From positions 24,218-88,217 of the forward strand of contig JAOASL010000005.1 in assembly GCA_030158675.1 (NCBI GenBank): a stretch of DNA of 64,000 bases, written 5' to 3'. A model generated the notes under the pieces. It saw only the letters and a list, made by a program, of their open reading frames with translations. It was not told the DNA's origin and did not search any database. Of this stretch, positions 1-11,331 are shown one piece after another (the first letter of the stretch is position 1; every line of letters starts with the position of its first letter). This stretch comes from Burkholderiaceae bacterium (GTDB lineage Bacteria; Pseudomonadota; Gammaproteobacteria; Burkholderiales; Burkholderiaceae_D). The position numbers and the translations under genes are program-made.

Positions 1-12
1 AGCCCACCGGCA

Positions 13-2196
13 GTGCCCATGTCCCCCACCCCGAAAAACCTCCGTGCCTATCCGCATTTCCGTCCCGATCTGACGCCGGCGCCCTTCCTGCCGATGACGC
101 GCAAGGAAATGGAAAAACTCGGCTGGGACAGCTGCGACATCGTCCTCGTCAGTGGCGACGCCTACATCGACCATCCGAGCTTCGGCATGGCACTCATCGG
201 ACGACTGCTGGAATCGCAGGGCTTCCGGGTCGGCCTCATCTGTCAGCCTGATTGGCTGTCGGCCGAGCCATTCCGTGCGCTCGGCAAGCCGAATCTGTAC
301 TTCGGTGTGACCGCGGGGAACATGGACTCGATGGTCAATCGCTATACCGCCGATCGCAAGCCGCGCTCCGACGATGCGTACACGCCGAACGGCGAACCGA
401 ACAAGCGACCGGATCGCGCATTGACCGTGTATGCGCAGCGCGCGCGCGAGGCCTTTCCTGGCGTGCCGGTCGTGATCGGCAGCATCGAAGCCAGCCTGCG
501 CCGCATTGCGCATTTTGACTACTGGTCCGATACGGTGCGTCGTTCCGTGCTGACGGATTCGAAGGCCGACATCCTGCTCTTCGGTAATGCGGAACGCGCA
601 TTGCTTGAACTATCGCATCGACTCGCCGCCGGCGAGTCGGTCAAGTCCATCCGTGACCTGCGCGGCACCGCGTTCATGGCAACACGCGGCTGGAAGCCGG
701 CAGATGACTGGAGCGAAGTGGACTCCAGTCGCGTCGACACACCCGGTCGCATCGAGCCGCACACCAACCCCTACGAAATGAAGGAAAAGGAGCCGGCGGC
801 CTGCGGCACCGACGGCAAGTCCGACAACGCCATCGCACCGATACGCATCATGACGCGCGAGGAAAGGCTGGCTCAGCAAAAGGAGATTCGCAGCCGCAGC
901 GTGGTGCGTCTGCCGTCGTACGAGACGGTCAGGGAAGATCCGGTCAGCTACGCGCATGCATCGCGCGTGTTTCACCTCGAATCGAACCCCGGCAATGCGC
1001 GCGCGCTGGTGCAGGCACATGGCGAACGCGATGTCTGGCTGAATGCGCCGCCGCTGCCGCTGGCGATGGAAGAAATGGACTACGTGTATGACCTGCCATA
1101 CGCGCGCGCGCCGCATCCATCGTATGGCAATGCGAAGATTCCGGCCTGGGAGATGATCCGCTTTTCGGTGAACATCATGCGCGGCTGCTTCGGCGGCTGT
1201 ACCTTCTGCTCCATCACGGAGCATGAGGGACGCATCATCCAGAGCCGCTCCGAGCCATCGATCCTGCGCGAGATCGAACTGATCCGCGACAAGACCAAAG
1301 GATTCACCGGCACCATCTCGGACCTCGGCGGACCGACGGCGAACATGTACCGGCTGGCGTGCAAGGACAAGGCGATCGAGGAATCCTGCCGCCGTCTGTC
1401 CTGCGTCTATCCGACCATCTGCAGCAATCTCAACACCGATCACAGCAAGTTAATCCGGCTTTACCGCAAGGCGCGCGCGATACCAGGCGTGAAGAAGATC
1501 CTGATCGGCTCCGGCCTGCGCTATGACCTTGCAGTGCGCTCGCCCGAGTATGTCAAGGAACTGGTCACGCATCACGTCGGCGGCCTGCTGAAGATCGCAC
1601 CCGAGCATTCGGAAGACGGCCCGCTGTCGAAAATGATGAAGCCCGGAATGGGCTCGTATTACAAGTTCAAGGAATTGTTTGACAAGTACTCGAAGGAAGC
1701 CGGCAAGGAACAGTACCTGATACCGTACTTCATCGCCGCGCATCCGGGTACCACTGACGACGACATGCTCAACCTCGCGCTGTGGCTCAGGCAAAACGAC
1801 TTCCGCCTCGACCAGGTGCAGACCTTCATGCCGACGCCGATGGCGATGGCAACGACGATGTACCACACGCGCAAGAACCCGCTGCGCAAGATCAGCCAGG
1901 ACTCCGAGACGGTCGAGACCCCGCGGCTGTCGAAGATCCGCAAGTTCCACAAAGCGCTGCTGCGCTATCACGATCCGGCGAACTGGGAGATCCTGCGCGA
2001 AGGCCTCAAGCGCATGGGCAGGAGCGACCTGATCGGCAACGGCCCGCAGCACCTGGTGCCGCGCGGTGACACGATGGCGCCTCAGGCACGCCGGCCGCGC
2101 CGCGACGAGACGCCGCCGCTGAAGACAATCGCGAAGAAGTTCGGACAGAAAAAACTGCGCCCGGGCGCCGCGATACAGCGCAAGCGCGCCGGTTGA
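13..2196 (+). CDS. YgiQ family radical SAM protein
   Basis: 727-aa ORF; radical SAM CxxxCxxC motif in [16 protein letters not shown]; overall YgiQ-like (UPF0313) sequence. Confidence 0.93.
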   Translation: MPMSPTPKNLRAYPHFRPDLTPAPFLPMTRKEMEKLGWDSCDIVLVSGDAYIDHPSFGMALIGRLLESQGFRVGLICQPDWLSAEPFRALGKPNLYFGVTAGNMDSMVNRYTADRKPRSDDAYTPNGEPNKRPDRALTVYAQRAREAFPGVPVVIGSIEASLRRIAHFDYWSDTVRRSVLTDSKADILLFGNAERALLELSHRLAAGESVKSIRDLRGTAFMATRGWKPADDWSEVDSSRVDTPGRIEPHTNPYEMKEKEPAACGTDGKSDNAIAPIRIMTREERLAQQKEIRSRSVVRLPSYETVREDPVSYAHASRVFHLESNPGNARALVQAHGERDVWLNAPPLPLAMEEMDYVYDLPYARAPHPSYGNAKIPAWEMIRFSVNIMRGCFGGCTFCSITEHEGRIIQSRSEPSILREIELIRDKTKGFTGTISDLGGPTANMYRLACKDKAIEESCRRLSCVYPTICSNLNTDHSKLIRLYRKARAIPGVKKILIGSGLRYDLAVRSPEYVKELVTHHVGGLLKIAPEHSEDGPLSKMMKPGMGSYYKFKELFDKYSKEAGKEQYLIPYFIAAHPGTTDDDMLNLALWLRQNDFRLDQVQTFMPTPMAMATTMYHTRKNPLRKISQDSETVETPRLSKIRKFHKALLRYHDPANWEILREGLKRMGRSDLIGNGPQHLVPRGDTMAPQARRPRRDETPPLKTIAKKFGQKKLRPGAAIQRKRAG

Positions 2197-2211
2197 TCTG
2201 CGCTGCGGCGA

Positions 2212-2799
2212 ATGATGCTGTCACTGACCATGAAACGTCGGCCGATGAAGTTCCTGCCCACCTGCCTGATGGCCGCCCTGCTGCTCGCAGGCAGCGCACA
2301 AGCCGTGGACGCACCACCTGCGCTGCAGTCGGTGGCCGCGCTCGATGTACCGCGTTACATGGGACGCTGGTATGAAATCGCGAAGTTTCCGAACCGCTTC
2401 CAGCGCGACTGCGTGGCCGACGCGCGCGCGGAATACCGGCTGCTGAATGACCAGCGGATCCGCGTCGTCAATCGCTGCCGGCAGTCCGATGGAAAAATCG
2501 AGGAAGCGGCCGGTATCGCGCGACAGGCAGGCGCGAGTTCATCACAACTCAAGGTTCGGTTCGCACCGGCGTGGCTGAGCTTCCTGCCGTTTGTCTGGGG
2601 TGATTACTGGGTGGTCGACCTGGATCCGGACTACCAGATGGCCGCCGTCAGCGAACCGCGTCGCGAATACCTGTGGGTGCTTGCGCGTACGCCGCGCGTC
2701 GAGCCAGACGCTTATGCGGCACTGCTGCGAAGGCTGGACGCCATGGGATTCGACATAGGCAAGCTGCAGTTGACCCTGCAAACGGAAGCCATCCGCTGA
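2212..2799 (+). CDS. Lipocalin family (Blc-like) protein
   Basis: Signal-like N-terminus; lipocalin motif RYMGRWYEIAKFPNRFQRDC and WVLARTP. Confidence 0.9.
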   Translation: MMLSLTMKRRPMKFLPTCLMAALLLAGSAQAVDAPPALQSVAALDVPRYMGRWYEIAKFPNRFQRDCVADARAEYRLLNDQRIRVVNRCRQSDGKIEEAAGIARQAGASSSQLKVRFAPAWLSFLPFVWGDYWVVDLDPDYQMAAVSEPRREYLWVLARTPRVEPDAYAALLRRLDAMGFDIGKLQLTLQTEAIR

Positions 2800-2874
2800 A
2801 GGACGGCCGTGCCACTTGAGAATAACCTGCGCCCGCGCTTCGACGGCCGCTGAAAATTCGCTTTGGGCACAGAC

Positions 2875-2909
2875 AAAAAAATCGCCAGGCAAAGCCTGGC
2901 GATTTTTTT
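2875..2909. terminator. Bidirectional intrinsic terminator
   Basis: AAAAAAATCGCCAGGC-AAA-GCCTGGCGATTTTTTT, perfect 16-bp stem with A/T tracts on both sides, between the lipocalin gene (+) and tRNA-Val (-). Confidence 0.9.
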
Positions 2910-2916
2910 CATTCGG

Positions 2917-2991
2917 TGGTGGGAAGTGCTGGCTTCGAACCAGCGACCTATCGCGTGTGAGGCGATCGCTCTACCCCTGAGCTAACCTCCC
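2917..2991 (-). tRNA. tRNA-Val (anticodon CAC), CCA encoded
   Basis: Reverse complement folds as a cloverleaf: acceptor GGGAGGT/ACTTCCC, anticodon loop CTCACAC, T arm GCTGG-TTCGAAG-CCAGC, 3' ACCA. Confidence 0.95.
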
Positions 2992-3028
2992 GAAAGAGGC
3001 GAGATTATGCCACAGAGTTTAGCGACAA

Positions 3029-3742
3029 TCAAACCCCCGCGCTTTCCTCCAGCTTGCGCCAAAGGCAAGCGCCCTTCGCTTCCTTGTCCAGGGTCTGCAG
3101 CATCGCCTGATGGTCGGCGAGTTCATTGTCGGTAGGCCGCAGTACGACGATCTCAGCCATCGCTAAGGCCGTGCCGCTACCGCCGCCGCCCGCCGCATCG
3201 ACCTGCAGGTCCATCGTCAGACTGTCCTGTCCGCGCGTCATGGCCAGATACACCTCGGCCAGCAATTCCGAGTCCAGCAAGGCGCCGTGCAGCGTACGGT
3301 GCGCATTCGACACGCCATAGCGTTCGCACAGCGCATCGAGTGAGTTGCGCTTGCCCGGGTATAACGCCTTTGCCTGCACCAGCGTATCGATCACGCCGCT
3401 CACATGCGAGCCGAAGCGAGGCCAGCCAAGCCGCTCGAATTCCGCATCGAGAAAACCCAGATCGAATGGCGCGTTATGAATGACGATCTCGGCATCGCGC
3501 ACAAACTCGCACAGCGCATCGATGATCTCCGCGAACTTCGGCTTGTCGCGCAGGAAGTCAGTCGTCAGTCCGTGCACTGCCAGCGCGCCAGGGTCGGAAT
3601 CGCGCTCCGGGTTGATGTAATAGTGGAAGTTGTTGCCGGTCAGCCGGCGATTCACCATCTCCACGCAACCGATCTCGATGATTCGGTCGCCGCTCTTCGC
3701 ATTCAGGCCGGTGGTTTCGGTGTCGAGGACAATCTGTCGCAT
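3029..3742 (-). CDS. dnaQ: DNA polymerase III epsilon subunit (3'-5' exonuclease)
   Basis: MRQIVLDTETTGLNAKSGDRIIEIGCVEM exonuclease ExoI motif; DnaQ-like throughout. Confidence 0.96.
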   Translation of the reverse strand: MRQIVLDTETTGLNAKSGDRIIEIGCVEMVNRRLTGNNFHYYINPERDSDPGALAVHGLTTDFLRDKPKFAEIIDALCEFVRDAEIVIHNAPFDLGFLDAEFERLGWPRFGSHVSGVIDTLVQAKALYPGKRNSLDALCERYGVSNAHRTLHGALLDSELLAEVYLAMTRGQDSLTMDLQVDAAGGGGSGTALAMAEIVVLRPTDNELADHQAMLQTLDKEAKGACLWRKLEESAGV

Positions 3743-3768
3743 GGGTCGTTCTTCTGCTGGTTTCAGTG

Positions 3769-4221
3769 TCAGGCGGCGCGCGCCGCGCGCAGGGTCAGTT
3801 CAACGCCGCGATTGGCGAGCGCATCGGCCTTCTCGTTGCCCTCGTGGCCCGCGTGGCCTTTCACCCAGCGCCATTCTATCTGGTGATGCAAGCGCGCCTC
3901 ATCGAGCGCCTGCCAGAGATCGACGTTCTTTACCGGCGCCTTGCTCGCGGTCTTCCAGCCCCTGGCCTTCCAGCCGGCCAGCCATTCGCTGATGCCCTTC
4001 TGCACATACTGGCTGTCGGTATGCACGATCACCTCGCACGGCCGCTTCAACGCATTCAGCGCCTCGATCACGGCCTTCAGCTCCATCCGGTTGTTGGTCG
4101 TGTCCATTTCCCCGCCGCACAGCTCCTTACTGCGCTCGCCGGCGATCAGCCACGCGCCCCAGCCACCCGGACCGGGATTGCCCTTGCAGGCACCATCGGT
4201 ATAAATCTCAACCTTTTCCAT
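3769..4221 (-). CDS. rnhA: Ribonuclease HI
   Basis: [53 protein letters not shown]. Confidence 0.97.
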   Translation of the reverse strand: MEKVEIYTDGACKGNPGPGGWGAWLIAGERSKELCGGEMDTTNNRMELKAVIEALNALKRPCEVIVHTDSQYVQKGISEWLAGWKARGWKTASKAPVKNVDLWQALDEARLHHQIEWRWVKGHAGHEGNEKADALANRGVELTLRAARAA

Positions 4222-4999
4222 TCATGTCCTGTACGTTCTTCATGCGGTTCGCGACCGGCACACTGCCGGGAATGCCGGCCGGTTTCTTCTGCCACGCCGG
4301 ACCGATCAGGCGCATGCCCTTGACCCGCTTGATCGCCTGTACGATGTACAGCGCGCCAAGGTAGGGCCACCAGCGGTTGCCCGCCTTCTCGAGAAAGGCG
4401 AAACGCTGCAGCCATTTGTCGGTCGCGCAGGGTGGCGCGTAGCAGCCGAAGTGGCCGCGGTTGATTTCCATGTTCAGCAGTTTCATCCAGTCCTTCAGCC
4501 GCGGCACGCTGATGAATTCACCATGCACAGGCAGGAAATGCGCGCCCGTCACGCGACCCGCCGCCTGGCGCATGCCCCACATGCTGATCGGATTGAAGCC
4601 GCAGACAATCACCTGCCCCTCCGGGATCAATACACGCTCGACCTCGCGCAACACCTGATGCGGTTCGGCGGCGAACTCGAGCACATGCGGCAGCACCACG
4701 AGATCGATGCTCTGCGTCGCGAAAGGCAGCTCGGCGAAGTCATGCACGACCACGGCCTGTCGGCCCGGTCCGCCCTGTGCGGCCGGCAGGATCGCATCGG
4801 TGACCCAACGGTTGGGCATCCGGTTGGCTGCCAGCGCATCAAAATGTGGCAGGCCGATCTGTACGGCGTTATAGCCGAAGATATCGGCGGTCAGCTCGTC
4901 CAGCCGGGCCTGCTCCCACGCACGCGCATATACGCCGGCCGGCGTATCGAACCACGGAGCGAGGGATATAATCGATTTTTCAGAAGCGTCTTGTTCCAT
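4208..4999 (-). CDS. Class I SAM-dependent methyltransferase (YafS-like)
   Basis: Methyltransferase-11-like ORF ([37 protein letters not shown]); start placed at [11 protein letters not shown]; conserved neighbourhood with gloB and rnhA. Confidence 0.88.
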   Translation of the reverse strand: MEQDASEKSIISLAPWFDTPAGVYARAWEQARLDELTADIFGYNAVQIGLPHFDALAANRMPNRWVTDAILPAAQGGPGRQAVVVHDFAELPFATQSIDLVVLPHVLEFAAEPHQVLREVERVLIPEGQVIVCGFNPISMWGMRQAAGRVTGAHFLPVHGEFISVPRLKDWMKLLNMEINRGHFGCYAPPCATDKWLQRFAFLEKAGNRWWPYLGALYIVQAIKRVKGMRLIGPAWQKKPAGIPGSVPVANRMKNVQDMNGKG

Positions 5000-5789
5000 G
5001 CGAATGTCAGCGAAACAACCCCTGCAAGTCACCGCGATACCGGCATTCGCCGACAACTATCTCTGGCTGATCCATGGCGGCGAGCATGCGGTGGTCGTGG
5101 ACCCCGGCGATGCCGCCCCTGTCGAGGCGACACTGGCGTCATTGAATCTGACACTGGACGCTATTCTACTCACTCATCATCACGCTGACCACGCGGGCGG
5201 CGTCGAGGCGCTGCTCGCCAGACGGAATATCCCGGTCTATGGTCCGGCGCGTGAACGCATCGCCGGCGTCAGCGTCCCCTTGTCCGAGGGACAATCCGTT
5301 GCGCTGGCGTCGCTTGGCCTGACGCTGTCCGTACTGGATGTGCCCGGGCATACCGCCGGACATATCGCGTATGTCGCCGCAGAACAGCACTGGCTGTTCT
5401 GCGGCGACACGCTGTTTGCGGGCGGATGCGGCCGGCTGTTCGAAGGCACTCCGCAGCAGATGACGGCGTCGCTGCAGAAATTTGCAGCGCTGCCGGACGA
5501 CACCGCCGTGTATTGCGCGCACGAGTACACCGTGTCGAACCTGCGCTTTGCCGTGGCCGCCGAGCCAGGCAATCCGCAGGTCACCGCACGCCTCAGGGAT
5601 GCGCAGCAGCGCCGCGCACGCGGCGAGTCGACCGTGCCTTCCCACATCGGCATCGAGAAGCTGACCAATCCTTTCCTGCGCTACCGTGAGCCCGCAGTGA
5701 TCGCCGCATTGAAAGACGCAGGGCGGCTGGACAGCCCGGATCCAGTCGCGGCTTTTGCAGCGCTGCGCGAATGGAAAAACTCCTTCTGA
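4998..5789 (+). CDS. gloB: Hydroxyacylglutathione hydrolase (glyoxalase II)
   Basis: Metallo-beta-lactamase motif [31 protein letters not shown]. Confidence 0.95.
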   Translation: MRMSAKQPLQVTAIPAFADNYLWLIHGGEHAVVVDPGDAAPVEATLASLNLTLDAILLTHHHADHAGGVEALLARRNIPVYGPARERIAGVSVPLSEGQSVALASLGLTLSVLDVPGHTAGHIAYVAAEQHWLFCGDTLFAGGCGRLFEGTPQQMTASLQKFAALPDDTAVYCAHEYTVSNLRFAVAAEPGNPQVTARLRDAQQRRARGESTVPSHIGIEKLTNPFLRYREPAVIAALKDAGRLDSPDPVAAFAALREWKNSF

Positions 5790-5953
5790 TAACAAAATGC
5801 CGGCAATCCGCTCCTATTCTTTGCAAACGCTTACCAAACTTCGCAGATCTTGCCGTAATTTCCCTTGACGGGCTTTCTGCCTGTTACTTAAACTTCGGCG
5901 AATTCACTTTGCACTGGCGGCAACGACGCTGCCCATGTGCGCCCCATAGGCCA

Positions 5954-7531
5954 ATGCAGCAATCCCGACGATTCAAACCGCTGTTGTCCATCGTGCTGCT
6001 GGCGAGCCTGGCCCTGCCGGCGGCGCAGGCGGTCGACCTCAGCCTTGCGCCCGCCGCCGCAGGTAATTCCGACGAGGAATTTGCCGCGGGGTTCACCGGC
6101 CCGCATCTCGGACCGGCTGAATTCGATGCCGAATTCGATCAGGTGCCGATCGAGGAATTCGATCTGTGGGAACGTATCCGCAAAGGCTTTGCGATTCCCG
6201 ACCTGAGCAATCCGCTGGTTGCCACCCATATCACCTGGTACAGCTCGCGGCCAGACTACATCCAGCGCACCACCCAGCGAGCATCGCGCTACCTGTACCA
6301 CGTCGTGCAGGAACTCGAAAAACGCAATATGCCGATGGAGCTGGCGCTGCTGCCGTTCATTGAGTCGGCATTCAACCCGCAAGCTTATTCAACGGCCAAG
6401 GCGGCCGGCATGTGGCAGTTCATCCCCAGCACCGGGCGCGACTTCAATCTGAAGCAGAACATGTTCCGCGACGAACGGCGCGATGTGGTCGCATCAACCC
6501 ACGCGGCGCTGAACTACCTGCAAAAACTGTACGGCATGTTCGGTGACTGGCAGCTGGCGCTGGCGGCATACAACTGGGGGGAAGGTTCGGTATCGCGTGC
6601 GATAGCCAAGGCAACGGCGGCAGGGCGTCCGATCGACTTCAACAGCCTCGCGGTCTACATGCCAAACGAGACACGCAACTATTACCCGAAGCTGCAGGCG
6701 GTGAAGAACATCATCGCCGCGCCTTCGCAATACGGGATCCGGCTGCCGACCGTCGAGAACCAGCCCTATTTCGTCTCGGTCAACAAGACGCGTGACATCG
6801 ACGTCAAGCTGGCCGCGCAACTGGCCGAGTTGCCGCTGGAAGAATTCAAGGCGCTGAATCCGCAATTCAATCGGCCCGTGATCACGGGCAGCCCGAACAC
6901 GCATATCCTGCTGCCGCAGCTGAATGCGGAGAAGTTCAAGGAAAACCTGGCGAAATGGACCAAGGCGCTGTCGAGCTGGACCGCGCACAAGGTCACTGCG
7001 GCGCGCGAGCGCATCGAGGTGATCGCCGCACGCTTCAAGACCACGCCGCAGATCATCCGCGAAGTCAACGCGATCCCGCCGAACATGCATCCGAAAGCGG
7101 GCTCGGTCGTGCTGGTGCCAAAGCCTTCGGTCGACGCCGACAAGGATATCGGCCAGGAAATTGCCGACAACGCCATGCTGGCCGTTGAACCGGACGAGGT
7201 GCGCAAGAAGATCTCGGTCAAGGTCGGCAAGCGTGACACGATGGACAGTATCGTACGCCGCTACAAGGTCAACGCGGCCGATGTGCGCGAGTGGAATGGT
7301 CTGAAAAATGACAAGCTCAAGCCCGGGCAACAACTGACGTTGCAGGTCAAAGTAACGAAAAAATCCCGGACAGCCACCGGCAAGAAATCAACGGCCGGAT
7401 CTGCAGCGGCCGGGTCTTCTGGCAAGGGCAAGGCGGTCAAAACCGACAAACGCAGCGCACGTGCCAAGCCGGGCTCCGGCAGCCGGCACGAACACAAAAA
7501 AGTCGCTGCGCACACAAAGCACCAGCGCTGA
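5954..7531 (+). CDS. mltD: Membrane-bound lytic murein transglycosylase D with C-terminal LysM repeats
   Basis: Start moved to the signal peptide MQQSRRFKPLLSIVLLASLALPAAQA; SLT domain LLPFIESAFNPQAYSTAKAAGMWQFIPSTGRDF; LysM-like segments; Lys-rich C-terminus. Confidence 0.92.
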   Translation: MQQSRRFKPLLSIVLLASLALPAAQAVDLSLAPAAAGNSDEEFAAGFTGPHLGPAEFDAEFDQVPIEEFDLWERIRKGFAIPDLSNPLVATHITWYSSRPDYIQRTTQRASRYLYHVVQELEKRNMPMELALLPFIESAFNPQAYSTAKAAGMWQFIPSTGRDFNLKQNMFRDERRDVVASTHAALNYLQKLYGMFGDWQLALAAYNWGEGSVSRAIAKATAAGRPIDFNSLAVYMPNETRNYYPKLQAVKNIIAAPSQYGIRLPTVENQPYFVSVNKTRDIDVKLAAQLAELPLEEFKALNPQFNRPVITGSPNTHILLPQLNAEKFKENLAKWTKALSSWTAHKVTAARERIEVIAARFKTTPQIIREVNAIPPNMHPKAGSVVLVPKPSVDADKDIGQEIADNAMLAVEPDEVRKKISVKVGKRDTMDSIVRRYKVNAADVREWNGLKNDKLKPGQQLTLQVKVTKKSRTATGKKSTAGSAAAGSSGKGKAVKTDKRSARAKPGSGSRHEHKKVAAHTKHQR

Positions 7532-7639
7532 CCGACACAGCGCCGTGGTGGCAAGCGTTTGCAGGCCGAGTGCACCAACCTGTACACCATGCCGCTGATA
7601 GCGCTGGCAATCCAAGCCAGCGCTATCAGCAAACAAGTG

Positions 7640-9217
7640 CTATGCGGAGGTGAAATTCGCTGCGGCCAGCAGCCTCTGCGTATAGGGCTGCGTCGGTGAT
7701 GACAACACGTTGGCGGCCGGTCCGCTTTCAACCACCTGGCCGTCTTTCATCACGATCACCCGATGCGCCATCGCGCGTATCACTGCGAGATCGTGGCTGA
7801 TGAAAAGATACGCGATGCCGTACTTTTGCTGCAGCGATGCCAGCAATTCCAGCACCTGATACTGTACCGATACATCGAGCGATGACGTAGGCTCGTCGAG
7901 CAGGATCAGCGCCGGCTTCAACACCAACGCACGGGCAATTGCAATGCGCTGTCGCTGACCGCCGGAGAATTCATGCGGGTAGCGAGACATCATCGCCGGC
8001 GACAAACCCACTTCGGACAGACCGGCGGCAACCGCATCGCGCAGTGCGGCGTATGTCAGTTGCGGCTGATGCAGTGCCAGCCCCTCGACGATGGTCTGCT
8101 CGACCGTTCGGCGAGGCGACAGCGATGCGAACGGATCCTGGAATACCACCTGCATCTTTGCGCGCAAAGGCCGTACCTGCGCCGACGTCATCTCACTGAC
8201 CGGCTGGCCATCGAAGCCTATGCTGCCGTCAGTCTGAGCGACCGACAGCCGCAGCAGTGCCATGCCCAGTGTCGACTTGCCCGAGCCGGATTCACCGACG
8301 ATGCCCAGCGTCTCGCCGCGCGCTAGGCGCAGATCAAGGCGGTCGACCGCGACGAACTCGCGTTGCCTGAACCAGCCTTGCCTGATGAAGAAACGGCAGC
8401 GCACGCCCTGCGCTTCGAGCAGCGGCTCGGCATTGACCACCTCGTCTCCCACCAGGCGCTTCGCATGACTGGCCAGCAGCCGTTTCGTGTATTCCTGCTG
8501 CGGCGCCGAGAACAGCGTCGCGGTGTCTGCCACCTCGACCAGCCTACCCTGCTGCATCACACCGACGCGGTCGGCAAAGCTCTTCACCAGGTTCAGGTCA
8601 TGCGTGATCATCAGGACCGCCATGCCGTGCTCGCGCTGCAGTTGCTTGAGCAGCTCCAGGATCTGCACTTGTATCGTCACGTCGAGCGCGGTGGTGGGCT
8701 CGTCGGCGATCAGCAGCTTGGGCTTGCACGCCAGCGCCATCGCAATCATCGCGCGCTGCCGCTGGCCACCGGACAGCTGATGCGCATAGGACAGCGCGCG
8801 CCGCGCCGGCTCCGGAATGCCGGTCTGCGCAAGCAGCTCAACCGCACGCAACGCCGCGGCGCGCGCATTCAGGCCCTCGTGCAGCATCAGCACTTCGGCG
8901 ATCTGATTGCCGATTGTGAACAGCGGGTTCAGTGCCGTCATCGGCTCCTGAAAAATCATGGCGATGTCCTTGCCGCGCAGCGCGCGTAACTGGACATCGT
9001 TCATCGTCAAGATCTCGCGGCCCTCGAAGACAATGCTGCCACCGGCGGCGGCTTCCGGCGTCAGCCCCATCAGCTGCAACGCGCTGACGGTCTTGCCGGA
9101 GCCTGATTCGCCGACCAGCGCAAATTTTTCGCCAGCGTGGATATCAAAACTTACCTTGTCGACCACGGTCGCCTCGCCGAAGCGCACCGACAGGTCACGA
9201 ACCGACAGCAAGCTCAT
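7640..9217 (-). CDS. yejF: Oligopeptide-type ABC transporter, fused dual ATPase (YejF-like)
   Basis: Two Walker A ([16 protein letters not shown]) and two LSGGQ-type signatures; [13 protein letters not shown] start overlaps the yejE stop. Confidence 0.93.
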   Translation of the reverse strand: MSLLSVRDLSVRFGEATVVDKVSFDIHAGEKFALVGESGSGKTVSALQLMGLTPEAAAGGSIVFEGREILTMNDVQLRALRGKDIAMIFQEPMTALNPLFTIGNQIAEVLMLHEGLNARAAALRAVELLAQTGIPEPARRALSYAHQLSGGQRQRAMIAMALACKPKLLIADEPTTALDVTIQVQILELLKQLQREHGMAVLMITHDLNLVKSFADRVGVMQQGRLVEVADTATLFSAPQQEYTKRLLASHAKRLVGDEVVNAEPLLEAQGVRCRFFIRQGWFRQREFVAVDRLDLRLARGETLGIVGESGSGKSTLGMALLRLSVAQTDGSIGFDGQPVSEMTSAQVRPLRAKMQVVFQDPFASLSPRRTVEQTIVEGLALHQPQLTYAALRDAVAAGLSEVGLSPAMMSRYPHEFSGGQRQRIAIARALVLKPALILLDEPTSSLDVSVQYQVLELLASLQQKYGIAYLFISHDLAVIRAMAHRVIVMKDGQVVESGPAANVLSSPTQPYTQRLLAAANFTSA

Positions 9218-10266
9218 GCCTTCCTCCGCACGTCCAGCGAGTTGCGCAACGCATCGCCGATATTGGTCAGCAGCAGCAAGGTGATAGTCAGCACCATGAA
9301 GGTCGACAGCGCGATCCACCAGGCGTCCAAATTATTTTTGCCCTGCGCGAGCAGCTCGCCAAGACTGGGGGTGGATGGCGGCACACCCAGGCCGAGGAAA
9401 TCGAGGCTGGTCAGCGCAAGAATGGAAGCGCTCATCCGGAACGGCAGGAACGTGACGACTGCGGTCAGGCTGTTCGGCAGCACATGACGCCAGATGATCT
9501 GCCAGTTCGACAGCCCGAGCGCACGCGCCGCCTGCACATAGTCCAGATTGCGGTTGCGCAGAAAATCGGCGCGCACATAGTCGGTCAGGCCCATCCAGCC
9601 AAACAGGGACAGCAGTAGCAGCAACAGCAGAATGCTCGGCTCGAAAATGGACGCGAAAATAATCAGCAGGTACAGCTCCGGCATCGAACCCCATATTTCC
9701 ATGAAACGCTGGAACAGCAGGTCAGTGCGCCCAGCAAAATAGCCCTGGATCGCACCGGCGACGACACCGAGGATCACACCGGTAATTGTGAGCGCCAGAC
9801 CGAACAGGATCGATACGCGAAAGCCGTACAGCAGCCTGGCGACCACATCGCGTCCGCGGTCATCGGTACCCAGCCAGTTGTCCGCCGATGGCGGCGCCGG
9901 ATTCGGCGACTTCGCGAAATAGTTCAGCGTGTCATAACGATAATGGTTGATCGGATAAATCGCCCAGTTGCCTTTTTTGCTGAACTGCTGCTGGATGAAA
10001 GGATCGAGGTAATCGGCCGGGGAGTCGAAATCGCCGCCGAAATTCTTTTCCGAATAGTCGCGCACGATCGGGAACACCAGCTGCCCCTCATAGCGCGCCA
10101 GCAGCGGACGATCGTTCGACAGGCATTCGGCGAACAGGCTCAGCACGAACAGCACGGCAAAGATCACCAGGCTCCAGTAGCCACGGCGGCTCTGCCGGAA
10201 TCGCAGCCAGATGCGCCGGCCGGGCGATACCGACGGCGCGAGTTGGAAAGAGGTCTCGGTCGTCAT
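9214..10266 (-). CDS. yejE: ABC transporter permease (YejE-like)
   Basis: Binding-protein-dependent permease signature AARALGLSNWQIIWRHVLPNS; start MTTETSFQL overlaps the yejB stop. Confidence 0.93.
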   Translation of the reverse strand: MTTETSFQLAPSVSPGRRIWLRFRQSRRGYWSLVIFAVLFVLSLFAECLSNDRPLLARYEGQLVFPIVRDYSEKNFGGDFDSPADYLDPFIQQQFSKKGNWAIYPINHYRYDTLNYFAKSPNPAPPSADNWLGTDDRGRDVVARLLYGFRVSILFGLALTITGVILGVVAGAIQGYFAGRTDLLFQRFMEIWGSMPELYLLIIFASIFEPSILLLLLLLSLFGWMGLTDYVRADFLRNRNLDYVQAARALGLSNWQIIWRHVLPNSLTAVVTFLPFRMSASILALTSLDFLGLGVPPSTPSLGELLAQGKNNLDAWWIALSTFMVLTITLLLLTNIGDALRNSLDVRRKA

Positions 10267-11327
10267 CGTGCCAGGCTCTCGAATTGCACGCGTGGATCGG
10301 CCCACACGTAACACAGGTCGCCGACCAGCTTCACCACCAGCCCGATCAGCGTAAACAGGTACAACGTGCCGAGCACCACCGGATAGTCGCGCCGCACCAC
10401 GGATTCATACGACAACAGGCCCAGGCCGTCGAGCGAGAACAGCGTCTCGATCAGCAGGCTGCCTGCAAAGAACGCCCCGATGAAAGCTGCCGGAAAGCCC
10501 GTTACCAGCGGAATCAGCGCATTGCGAAACACATGCTTGTACAGCACCGCGCGCTCGGACAATCCCTTGGCGCGCGCGGTCATCACGTACTGCTTGCGTA
10601 TCTCTTCGAGGAAGGTGTTCTTGGTCAGCATCGTCATCACCGCGAACGAGCCGGCCACCGATGCCGTCACCGGCAAGGTGATATGCCACAGATAGTCTTT
10701 CACCTTGCCGAACCAGGACAGCGTGTCCCAGTGATCCGAGGTCAGTCCGCGCAGCGGGAACCACTGCACGAAACTGGAGCCGGCAAACAGCACCAGCAGC
10801 GCAACGCCGAGCACGAAACCCGGGATCGAATAACCCACCAGCACCAGCATGCTGGTCACGTTGTCAAAGCGCGTGCCTTCGCGCACCGCCTTCGCGATGC
10901 CGAGCGGGACGGAGATGAAGTAAGTCAGGAAGAAGGTCCACAGGCCGATCGAGATCGACACCGGAAGCTTGGATTTCACCAGCTCCCAGACATCCATGTG
11001 GTGATAGAAGCTCTGGCCGAGATCGAATCGCGCAAAGCCTTTCAGCATCTGCCAGAAACGCTCCGTCGGCGGCTTGTCGAAACCGTACAGCGCCTTGATC
11101 TCGGCGACACGTTCAGCGTCGATTCCCTGCCGGCCGCGGTATTCGGACGCGCCGCCACCGGACGACTCGCCACCGGCGCCAGCCTGTCCTTTCTTCAGCT
11201 CGATCAGCGCCTGCTCGACCGGACCGCCGGGCACGAACTGGATCACCGCGAAGGTGATCGCAATGACGCCCAGCAGCGTGGGAATCATCAGCAAAATGCG
11301 TTTGAGTATGTAGGACCAGAGGTTCAT
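10263..11327 (-). CDS. yejB: ABC transporter permease (YejB-like)
   Basis: MNLWSYILKRILLMIPTLLGVIAITFAVIQFVPGGPVEQ; RAKGLSERAVLYKHVFRNALIPL. Confidence 0.94.
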   Translation of the reverse strand: MNLWSYILKRILLMIPTLLGVIAITFAVIQFVPGGPVEQALIELKKGQAGAGGESSGGGASEYRGRQGIDAERVAEIKALYGFDKPPTERFWQMLKGFARFDLGQSFYHHMDVWELVKSKLPVSISIGLWTFFLTYFISVPLGIAKAVREGTRFDNVTSMLVLVGYSIPGFVLGVALLVLFAGSSFVQWFPLRGLTSDHWDTLSWFGKVKDYLWHITLPVTASVAGSFAVMTMLTKNTFLEEIRKQYVMTARAKGLSERAVLYKHVFRNALIPLVTGFPAAFIGAFFAGSLLIETLFSLDGLGLLSYESVVRRDYPVVLGTLYLFTLIGLVVKLVGDLCYVWADPRVQFESLAR

Positions 11328-11331
11328 GAGA

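Noticed and set aside
610-1443. Large antisense ORF (277 aa, minus) inside the radical SAM gene
   Set aside because: Shadow ORF in GC-rich DNA; the plus-strand YgiQ frame is well supported across the same interval.
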